DNA of 64,000 nt from Carposina sasakii (taxonomy: Eukaryota; Arthropoda; Insecta; Lepidoptera; Carposinidae): positions 3,658,001-3,722,000 of the forward strand of contig CP053160.1 of assembly GCA_014607495.2 (NCBI GenBank), read 5' to 3'. Both the position numbers and the translations under genes were made by a program. Below the pieces are notes generated by a model. It was not told where the DNA came from and did no database searches. It worked only from the letters and a program-made list of their open reading frames with translations. Shown here one piece after another: positions 46,201 through 58,200 of the stretch. The first letter of the stretch is position 1, and every line of letters starts with the position of its first letter.

Positions 46201-49200
46201 AACGAGCGTTCGGCGTCCTCCCGCGCCCCGCACCTCGCCCAAGCACACACACTCACACTTCTCTCAGGCGATAAGCAAGCAACTTGGCAGTGATAATTTA
46301 CATCTATACCCACTGTGCTTAACATAGTTGTAGGAATTCTCTTCATGATCCTGCAGATTTGACTTCCCCATTTCGGTAACACATTTGTGTGTATACATGT
46401 ATGTAACCACATAATTTAGCCACCAGACTGCCTACTATATGCACAACCAACTAACTAAATGCACTTAATTCCAGTGGTCGCTACGACATCAAGGTCTTCC
46501 AATCGTTCTTCCAGCTCCACGGTAAAACGTTTGACTACAAGATACCAATGTCAACTGTACTCAGATTGTTCCTTCTACCACACAAAGATACCCGGCAGAT
46601 GTTCTTTGTGGTCTCCCTGGACCCACCAATCAAGCAGGGGCAGACTCGGTACCATTATTTGGTGCTGCTGTTTGGTATTGAAGATGAAACCAGCTTGGAA
46701 CTTCCATTCACGGAGTAAGTACTTGCGGCGCTGCTTATAAACTGTGTGTAAAGTTATGCACTCGTTAAGCACGAAATTATGCAGCAAAATAAATTTGATA
46801 TCTGACAAATTAAGCATTGATTAGACTAAACAATGCTTAATTTTTTATATAATTATGTAAGGACTAGAGATGGGCAACTTCTCGAGAACTTTCCATTTTG
46901 TGGAAACTTTCCGATATCCTCCCGGTAAGTTTCCGTATCTTCTCATTTTGGTGAGAAGATAAAATGTTCCTATTAAATTTTTTTGTTCATTGGAGTATTT
47001 GCATATTATTGGTCTAAGATGCAAGAAATGTGCGTTTTTTACTAAGCTCAGTGTACTTGTATCCGTATTTACGATTATTAAACTGGATTATTGGTTAAGT
47101 TTTATGTAAGTGAAACACACTTATAACGAAATCGCAGAAACTACGTTATATTTGAAGATGCAGTTTGGCAGGGATGTAGTTTAGAGATAGGGGAGAGATT
47201 TCATTGGAATTAAGTTTTTAAAAGGTGTATGTGTGTCTATGGTTTTCAGTACTTGAAATATCTGGCTAGGTAATTTTATATGAAGGTATTATTAATTTGT
47301 TTTAAACAAATTAATCCAGTCTTATGAAAACAGTAATTAAAACCTCTGAACTATATAAATGTGCAAAGATAAATAAAACGAGGTATCATATTAAATTACA
47401 AACATTTATTTAAAATTTCAATAAAGAAACAAATCAAATATTAACAAAATTACATTAAACTAACAAAATTCAATCAGAATCACTATCTAAATTATCGCAA
47501 TCGAAAAACTCCATGTGCGGCTGTGTACCACTTGGACCAGCCACCACTGACAATGAAGCATCTAGCGACGGAATCTCGGTAAGGACTGAGATTTCATCAT
47601 TTGATGACTCGTTGTCTGAAGAATTTACGGAATATTCTTCATCTTCTTCCACTTCTTCTTCAACCGGACATGTGATACTACGGTTTAATAAATTCCAGTT
47701 ATATGCAACGTATGCAATTTTGGCGGCTCTTTCAGCTGTAAGGCGGTTTCTGTAAGTCTTATTTATGTATCCACCCATGTGTACTGAAAAGAGCGCTCAA
47801 CAGCAGCTGATGTCATGGCTCAGTAAGATACGCAAAGCGATTTTACTCAGTGAAGTGGAGCTGCAAATGCCTTTCCACCAGGTCGTTGGGCTCATAGATG
47901 TCACACTTTTCCATACAAATGCTTTTCCCCACAATCTTCCATCTTTCGCTCTAAAGCTTGCAAGATTTTCTGCAATGTCTATGTGTTGATCTGATTTGCG
48001 ATTGTGTGAATATATTCCATAGCTACCACCTCTTCTTCAGAATCCAGTTCAGATCCTTGCGTAGCTGGGTCCAACATGTAGGCAGCTAGATGTATTGGTT
48101 TTATACACATTGCCATTCGATGGAATGTTGCCATGAGAATGTCATTCTTTTCATCTTCATTCAGCATACTCACCTGCAGCAAAGCGAACTCCAGTTCAGA
48201 CTTCATATTTCGCAATGTCAGAAAAACAGTGTGCATATTTAGCTTGTCTGATTCAAGTTTAAAAATAACCTGCGTTACCGGTTTATAATATCAATAATTT
48301 GTTTTGTTTTATCCCAAAAATCTTCGTTTAGCAAGTTATGTTTTGTGTTTGTTTGGTAACATTGAAGCCTTTTCATGGACTGCTAAAGTTTGTAGGGCAG
48401 TTTTAGTTTTATTAGGCTTTGCAAGCTAATGCAATATGAACCCAGCGTGTGTTGCATGGCAGTTTCAGGGTCTCTCCAGCCTGTTTTTGCTTTACCGCCG
48501 ATGCCAGAATCGAAGTTAAACTTGGTTTTTTTTTTATCGACTTAACGCATTCAATGGCTATGTCCAGAGCTATTTTCAATTTTTCTGTGCGCAAAATGTC
48601 ATGACATAATAAGTTAAGTGTGTGTGCAGCACAATTCAAATAGGTTATGTGCGGTTGAGAATCTTTACAAGCTTGAATGCTTTTTGTATATTTTTGGCAT
48701 TATCACCCACCAATGCAAAAAATTTATCTCTTCCGTATTCGTTCATAACTTTCAGTATTTCCTGAGCTAGATATTCACTGGTGTGGCGATTGTCGGCAGT
48801 ATCCAAGCTTTTCACAAATACTGGCTCTGGTTTTGAAATTAGGAAGTTTATTATACCCTCATTGCGAACATCGCTCCAACCATCACATTGCAGATGTAGG
48901 TAGCTCTGCATGCTGAGATCTTCAATTGTCTCTTTCCCGCATGTCACCATGAATCTTGTCTAAGTATGTTGTTGACAATGTTTTTCGGGAGGGCAGAGTA
49001 TACAATGGTTGAAGTTTTTCAAAGAATTCAATCCAAAGTGGATGTTCCACCATTACGAAGGGTGACCCAGTGACAAATATAGCTTTGGATAAAGCCATAT
49101 CTAAGTCATGCTTGTCTCCTTTTGCCAACGGATTCACTCGTGGATTTGCTGATGGCACTATAAGTGTAGCACTCTCTGCATTTGGTGAAACGTTTTCCTT

Positions 49201-52200
49201 TTGTCCTTCATCAACTCTGAAACTTCTTGGTATTGACGGTTTTTTGACAATATCAGCATTCTTTTTGGTTTCGACAGTGTTTCTAATATCTCAGCTTTGA
49301 AGTTAGCAGGACATTTCAAACATTTCTGCAAATGTTTTTCCATTCTGACTACATTCGCAGTAGTGTATTTAATGTCACAGTAAGAGAATAAATACCTATA
49401 TATTTTGTACAATAAAATATATTCTCTATTAGAATGAGTACAGATTATTTACAAAAATAATGAAAATAAAACATTTATTGATTGCAAAATAAAGAAGAAT
49501 CAAAGGTACCAACAGGATTCTATGTTATATTCTAAATGTCTGCAAAATGTTAAAATAATAAAATAAAAAGTACTTACGAATCAAGAAGTATTCACCAGTG
49601 TCCGGTTTTGACAGTCCAAATCACAGATAACAGTCACAGTAACAATTTAACAAGCCAAGTCGTCGTATAAATGAGAATCAGAGTCCAATAAACAAGCGTG
49701 ATCGAAACAGTATCCTTCAAGACATACGGCACAGCAGTAGACTATCAGAAGACTAATAACAGACTGAAGTAAAAGACATGTTTGAGCACATAGTGTCATA
49801 AAACAGCTGCTTCGTACTAATGAGGGTCGAATAGTTTCCCAGAAAACTTGAATACGAGACTGTAACAAAATTCTACGAAGAACAATAGAAACCCACGTAC
49901 AAAAGATCTCATGCGGTAAACTTCTAAAGATAAAAACTTTATTGATCGCACGTGCGCCAGGTAGGCAATGTTTGTGTGTAGCCTAAAATGCATTCTACTT
50001 CAATTTTAAACGCATCTTTGATGAATAAAGTAATATTTTTTAATAATATTTTATCTTCTCACCAAAATGAGAAGATACGGAAACTTACCGGTAATTTCTC
50101 AATCTTCTCAGAAGTTTCCACTTCGAGAAGATTGAGAATATTCTCGGCGCCCATCTCTAGTAAGGACCAATGTTTTATTCAAACACAAAGATATGGCGTT
50201 TGTTTTACGGCCGGCCTGAGTCAACCCTCCTCAGGTTTAGCTTAGTTACAATGGTTATAGGTTGCTAAGTGTCAATTTTACAAACATACAAGTATAATCA
50301 CGCCTTTATCCCTTACGGGGTAGGCAGAGTACCAAGGGCCGATAAGACCACATGGTGCCACTTCTGTCCAATTTTGAGGGTAGGTATAGTTATGTATGTA
50401 CAAGTTCTGTTAGTAGTGACAGGTGGTCAGCCCATCGCCTACAAAACACCAAGACCCTCTTGTCTCTCTACTGACCAGTATTCCCGGGAAGAGAAGCATT
50501 TTAGAATATTGAAATCTGTACATGAAATCAATCAAGTGTGTGCTCGTGAATGAGATCGAACCTACTTCTGCCGATCTTCTTTAGGTTTAGGACGTGGCGA
50601 GATTTCTATGTATGTTCAAGTGCATTATCAATATATCTTTGTTTTTCAGGGAAGAGTTGAAGGAGAAATATGAGGGAAAAATAACTAAAGAGCTATCAGG
50701 CCCTACATACGAAGTATTAGCTAAGATCATGAAGGTCATCATTAACAGAAGAGTGACGGGTCCTGGTGATTTCTTAGGGTAAGTTTAAGAGGTTTTAAGG
50801 GGCATAAAGGGCGGCGGAAGGCTCACCCCTTGCCACGTGGGACTTAATAGGCTAACTAGAATTTTCATGTTATGTGCATTTGCATGACGAAATAATTTGG
50901 ACTTTTTGTGCATACAATTAACAACATGTATCTCTACACGGAGCAAATAAATATATTGATTTAATCAACAGGTGAAAAGTGGGTGTAAAATTTGCACACT
51001 TCTGCTCAACCTTTTTGAGGGAGAATTGGTGTGACTATATGTATTTTGTATTTAATGGACATAATGACGGGTACTGTCCGAGGGGGTGACCTGCCTTCTC
51101 GCCTATAGTCTATATCAGGGATGTCTGACTTTAATAGACTCAAGATCTGCTGTTCACTAACGACACCTTGTGCGATCGACCAATTACATACTCTTTGAAA
51201 TCTTAAATGAAATAGCATCAGTACACAAATTGTGCCTTGCCACTATCGACGATCGCGATTAACTGGTCAGCCACTGGCCTATACAGGGTATTTTTTGCCG
51301 CTAACTTTCCTGAATACCACACATTCTTTTCATCATCACGAACATTTTTATGGAAGTATGCAGGATTGTTTTTCGTTACTTAACCAAGGGTACGTACTCT
51401 ATACATCAAATAAAGTAAGCTTATGCACAAAAAAATGCTGGGAATCGATGTAATTTTTTTTTTTAAATTACTTGATCGGGCGAAATTTTTAGGTTCCAGT
51501 GTTTATGCTAGTTTTTTCATTGACCAATATTAATTATTTCTCGTTAAAAAATCTTGCTACGCGCGTCTATGTGCATTTATGCATAAAAACGCAGTGTATT
51601 TACTCAACTTTGGACCCTAATATCTTGGGAACCAGACACTTCCATGGAGAAAAATGATCGTGATCATAAGGATATTCCGTAGTTTTCGGGAACGTTGACG
51701 ACCAAAAATCACCCTGTATACTTATGTTGGGATTCAACCCGGGATTATACAGGGCTCAAACAGGGCTCAATACAAAAACAACAATAGAAACTTCTTTAAT
51801 ATCGTACATACCTACATAAAACACATGCTGTATAGTCTGTAAACCTTATTGTTGTACCAGTAAACACTTCCCCACAGTCACCACAAGACGCCAGCCATAG
51901 CGTGTTCATACAAAGCAGCAGCCGGCTACCTCTATCCGCTGGAGAAAGGCTTCATCTACGTGCACAAGCCCCCCGTACATATCCGCTTTGAAGAGATCGC
52001 ATCTGTCAACTTCGCGAGAGGTGGCGCCAGTTCTACCAAGTAATGTGTATTCTTATTGTATATTGCACACACACAAAAAATATAAATTACAGGATGGATA
52101 CATGTAAATGGCAAGCTTAAGAGATCTCTTCCAAATCTTTGTATATTTTCTATGAATACATTGTATGTATTATACCTATATTATTCCATGTAAATGCCAA

Positions 52201-55200
52201 ATGTGACGGATGTGGACCGATATAGGGTGTGTTAAGCGAAAAGCTATTAATATAGCCTACAGGAAGAACCTATCCACAAAATTTTACTCCTTTTTGAATT
52301 TTTCGCTGTCGCATTGCTTTTGCAAAATACGTGATCAGCCTGTGGCAAAAGATGTGTGATTTTATGCATTTAAATAAAATCTTCTATGCTGCTCTGGGAG
52401 TGAAAAAAAAAACTTATAATACTACAGCTGCTTCTCTTCCCGGGCATACTGTACAAGTCAGTAGAGGGACAAGAGGGTCTTGGTGTTTTCTAGGCGATGG
52501 GTTGACCACCTGTCACTACTAACCAAACTTGTACATCTCAAATATACCCTCAAAATTGGTCAGAAGTGGCACCATGTGGTTCTATCGGCCCTTGGTGCTC
52601 TGCCTACCCCGTAAGAGATAAAGGCGTGATTATATGTATGTATGTATGTAAATACATATCAAACAAATCAAATATTCTTTATTTGTGGATCATAGGTAAA
52701 TCATAAGGTGTTTGGTACATGCAAAAGTCCCTCTCTATGTCCTACCCGTGGGCGTACAAAAATGTTAAATTCAAAATCAAACAAATATCTACAGATCGTT
52801 CGACTTCGAGATTGAAGTGAAACTGGGCAGCGTGCATACGTTCAGCAGTATCGAGAAAGGGGAGTACGACAAACTGTTCAACTACATCTCCTCTAAGAAG
52901 CTACACGTCAAGAATACGGGCAAGAATGTGAGTTCATTTATAACTTTACAGGAGTTTTATATTGTGTCATATGTATTGTTTAGGAAGGGGGAAGAAAAAA
53001 TAGGTAGGTCAAAGAGGTACCTGTGGGGTTTTGTTCTTTCTTCTTCCGCGCGGAATCTCTCGTAGGGTTTTGGGGTTTTTCACTTCAATCCACTTTTAGG
53101 TATTCTTCACTGTTACTTCACTTTTAAACGAAGGGCACTCCTTTGGGTAGGTCAGTTTGTCACACATAAAAATTCACTTGTCGAGACGCGGGGTCAGTAC
53201 CGCGGTGGTTGGGCAACTGTCAGATAGGGGAAATACACGTGGTCCGCATTCGCGGCGAGAAAAGAGATAGGATAATTAGAAGAAGGAGAAACAAAATTAT
53301 AGTTTTAACATGTATAACCATGTGGCGCTCTCTCAGGCTATGCTGTGCTCATAATGGCCATAAGATATCCTTCATGACCATGAAAATCTGGGAATACGGC
53401 CGTGTGTATAATGGAAAACCGTGTCGTTATCTTAGTTGTGATTCAAACAAACAATAAAAAACTATTTTAGGCATAGCTAGCCTAATTACTAAAGATTTTT
53501 GTAATGATAACTAAATGATTACAAGGCAATTTATATTGTACTTTTTAATGGTACGAGTATCATGGTAATTCCTTGATGGATTCGTTAGCAGTCGCTAGAT
53601 TGTTGTGCCGGCAGACTGCGGTAGACTGTGCGAGATTCTATAACTGCGCCCTAATTTTCCTGTCTGGTCTGGCCAAGCGGCCATTCTTGCGCTCCCCAGA
53701 GTCTACGCCCTATTTTAAAACCCCTTTAGAGATTACATGCGTGATATTTGAATATGTTTTCAGGACAAAGCGTTATACGACGACGACTTTGGCGACTCGG
53801 ACACCGAAAAGGAGCCAGACGCATACCTCGCGAGAGTGAAGGCGGAGGCCGAGGAGCGAGACTCGAGGAGCGAGGACGAGGACGAGAGCACCGACGAGGA
53901 CTTCAACCCCGACAAGGCCAAGGAGAGCGACGTGGCTGAGGAGTGAGTACCTGTAGAGAGCGAGGACGAGGACTTCAACCCCGATAAGGCCAAGGAGAGG
54001 GACGTGGCTGAGGAGTGAGTACCTGTAGAGAGCGAGGACGAGGACCAGAGCACCGACGAGGACTTCAACCCCGACAAGGCCAAGGAGAGCGACGTGGCTG
54101 AGGAGTGAGTACCTGTAGAGAGCGAGGAGCGAGGACGAGGACTTCAACCCCGACAAGGCCAAGTAGAGCGACGTGGCTGAGGAGTGAGTACCTGTAGAGA
54201 GCGAGGAGCGAGACTCAAGGAGCGAGGACGAGGAGTTCAACCCCGACAAGGCCAAGGAGTGCGACGTGGCTGAGGAGTGAGTACCTGTAGAGAGCGAGGA
54301 CGAGGACCAAAGCACCGACGAGGACTTCAACCCCGACAAGGCCAAGGAGAGCGACGTGGCTGAGTGAGTGAGTGAGCACTGAAACTAAACAAACCTGCGG
54401 GAAAGAAATAATAGATCTATGGAATAAAAATAATAATTGTTTGAGGGTGACAACATATGTGTCTGTACATATCAATCACATACATTTTATATGGCCCATG
54501 TCACACTGTTAACACCCCACGCGATAACACGCGATCCCCAATCTCCATACATTTTCGGCGTGTTATCGCGTGGCGTGTTAAATGTGTGTCTTGCTTGACC
54601 CTGACTCTAATCGACTTTTATATGGGACCACCAAGTTACATGGAACCAGTAAAGCTCTTAACAAGTATCATAGAGTACGGTTCCTTTGCAGATATGACAC
54701 GAACCCATCGTCATCGGAGGACTCTGATGCGTCAGCCGCGTCCACCGACAGCAAGAAGGAGAAAAAGAAGAAAGAGAAGAAGCCCAAGAAGACTATAACT
54801 ATTGTAAGTAGCGAGACACTTTAACCATAAAGACCTTACTTATAAACCGTGTGTAAAGTTAAGCAACCGTTAAACACGACATTTGTCAGCAAAATGTATC
54901 GAATATCTCTCTAATTAAGTGTTAGTTAGCCTAAGCAATGCTTAAAATCTTTATAGGTAGAGCCCAAATTGTTTCTTTTGTGGACAGTCGTAACGCAAAG
55001 GAGGCTAAAGTGTTTATAACACGTCACCTTTATTTTTTTTTAAAGAAATATTCTATTTATCTAATTAAGTGGATACTGCCCGGCTAGCACGGCCAGCGAT
55101 ACATGATACGATAAGTCAATTTATCGATACCTAGCTGTCAAAATACGATAAATTTAGCCGCCATGTTGAATTTTATCGATTAAGCGAGCATAACCATGCC

Positions 55201-58200
55201 GGTAACGTTACACGGCACGATACGATATGATAGATGAAAATGCGAGCATGTCCATCGGTTACTATCGATAGCGCCGAGCATGACTATTTTGATGTTAAAA
55301 ATATCGAATTTTGAAATCAATTCAAGATATTGTTATCGATGAACATTGTAGTGCGCGATAAGCGTAGATAGGTTAGAGAAATCGAGAATACCTATTATAT
55401 TCTTTGGTTCGATAAGTTTTCAGTTATATGCTCCAAACTTAATATTTTTAATTTAGTGTTTTAGTTTACATAGGTAGGTCAAAGGTAAAATTAAATGATT
55501 AGTAATTAGTATCGATAACATTCAACATGGCGGCTAATATCTATCGTATTTTGACAGTTAGTCGATAAATAGGTTTATCATATCGTGTTTCGCTGGTCAT
55601 GTTAGAGCAGTTAACATGACATCTGATGTCAAAAAGGAAAAAGAAAAAAAAAAGAATGAACGACAATTGAAAAAAAGAAGAAAAAAATTTTTGACTCTAG
55701 AAACATTTGTTTATTTATTTATTTAGACACACTTACAGAATATACATTAAGAGCAACAATAATTACACTTACCACTAAAAATCTGATGTATGTGCCAATT
55801 ATAGGTGTGCTACATCATTCATGCTCTGCACAGTCTTTTTATCAGACAGGACGACCCCAAATTTGTCCTAGAGGGAGGGATGTGGAACAGTGACTTGACC
55901 TATAAGCGTGGACGGGAACGAGGAACAGAGATGTGGATATCACGCAATAAATCACTGCAGTCGATTTGACCACCGATCAGTTTTACCAATAGGATTACGT
56001 CATGAGATAAACGTCTGTTGTGCAATGTCTGCATCCCAAAAAACTTTAGCCTTCGATCATAAGGACATCTGTGGGAGATATTGGGCGATATAAACGCCAA
56101 GTGGCGGGTAAATGCGCGTTGGATACTCTCTATACGTGAAGAGTGATTAGCATAGAACGGGGACCAGACCTGACAGGTATATTCTAAGTGACTCTGAACC
56201 AAAGCGTTGTAGAGTATCATTCTAGTCGATATTTTATTAAAGGATTTCGCACTTCTTCTTAAAAATCCAAGCATATGTGCAGCCTTACCAACAATGCCAT
56301 CTATATGTGGTCTGAAACTAAGCTTGCCATCCAAAAGCACTCCCAAGTCCCGCACTTGAGTAACTTCTCCCAGTCTTTCGCCGTCAATGCAATATGTTGA
56401 GGGTAACACACATCTCTTTCGCGAAAATGTAATATGGCAACACTTTTTTGAGTTTATACACATGCCACTAACCTCACACCAATGACAGATTCTATCCAGA
56501 TCCTCCTGCACCTTATGAACATCGTCCTCAGATATTATAACCTTGTATATTTTAAGGTCATCCGCAAACAGTGAGTATTTACAGTGCTTTAGGTGAATGG
56601 TAATGTCATTGATAAATATTTGAAACAACACCGGACCCAAGTGTGAACCTTGGGGGACACCCGATGTGGCATAATACATATTAGACTCCGAGCCATTGAC
56701 AACAACAGTCTGGGGACGATCCTCAAGATAGCTGCGGAACCAATCGAGTAAATTACCATGAATGCCAAAAGATCGGGGCTTCCCCAGCAATAAGTAATGG
56801 CTCACCTTGTCAAAGGCGCTGGATAGGTCGGTATAAACCGCGTCAACTTGTATATTCTTATATTGTTTAACTTATCTCGCGCGATAGTACGTGATAACTC
56901 TTAACGTAATGTATCGTTCCATTGGTCATGCTCGCGAAATCGATAATTATGGTGGTATAGATACTATACGAAATCCTTTATCGCATATCTACTTTACATG
57001 GTCGTGCTAGCCCGGCTGATAAACCTAAAAGGGTTGCCAGGAATTCTAGAAAATATATACTCTAGGCTCAAGTAGTGCCCAAAATAGGCGTCGAGTTGCG
57101 GAAACTAGCCGGCTGATTACGTATCTTGCAAAAGCAAAGCAGTAGCAATACGACAGCGAAAATTGTACATTATTCGCGTTGAAATGTAAAATTATTTTGT
57201 GGCTGCTGTAACGTAATATGAAATTTATAGCAATATTACAACGAATTGTATCGCATTGCTTTTGCTAGTTAGGAAATACTGGTCCGTACAACCCTTACTC
57301 TAAGTTAGGTCTTCAATGTGCCCTAATATCTAATTATCTTACGCATTTTCCAGTCTGAAGGCCCAAAGAAACGCAAGGAGAAATCTAAGAAGCGCGAGAA
57401 AGATGTGAACGCTCCCAAACGACCGTCCACGGCTTACATGTTGTGGCTTAACGAAAACAGGAAGAACATTCTAGAAAGCAACCCCGGAATCAGTGTGACA
57501 GACGTTGCCAAGAAGGGTGGGGAGATGTGGAGAGATCTCAAGGATAAGACGGTAAGTAGGATAAGTTGAGATACATGGTGTAACAGAAGGTGTATGTCAA
57601 GAGAAATGCTATGAATATAGCCCACTATAAAAATTTTGTCACAAAATATGAATATGGTTCCTTATAGTGCCTGCAGAGAAATGAAGTAACTCGTAAAAGT
57701 AAAGCCAAAGCAACGCGATCGCGAAAACTGTGAGTTTGCATGGGGCGAGTGGGAGGACGCCAAACATACGTCACACACTTACAATTATCGCGATCGTATT
57801 GCCTTGACTTTGCTTCTGCAAGTTACATAGATAAGCAGACTACAGAATACATCCTAATATTTCTAAGTCTGTCGTATTAGTTAGGCTAAGCATATGTATT
57901 GTTTTTACCATTATATCATAAACAGGAATGGGAAGAGAAAGCAGCAAAAGCCAAAGAGGAATACAACGCGGCTATGGCGAAATACAAGGACAGTGGCGCT
58001 GCGGATGAGTTCAAACAGAAGAAGAAGCAAGCAGAGAAGGAACGGAAAGCGGCTGACAAGAAGAGTAAAGGTCCCGCGCCCGCTAAAAAGGTAACCATAT
58101 CTTTTTATTATTATACCTTTGTCATTTACGAAGGATACCTTGTTGAAATAAAATTAGCTTAGTTAATGTTATGTTTTAAGATTTTGATTTAGCACTATCT

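Noticed and set aside
46459..46740. Plus-strand [23 protein letters not shown]
   Set aside because: A shifted-frame shadow of Ssrp1 exon 5, which matches the family in another frame with proper splice sites.
47513..47989. Plus-strand ORFs in the hAT element
   Set aside because: Antisense shadows of the transposase C-terminal region, which has recognisable motifs on the minus strand.
53760..54475. Long Ser/Leu-rich minus-strand ORFs (up to 190 codons)
   Set aside because: They are the antisense of the Ssrp1 exon 9 repeat array and owe their length to the repeat composition.
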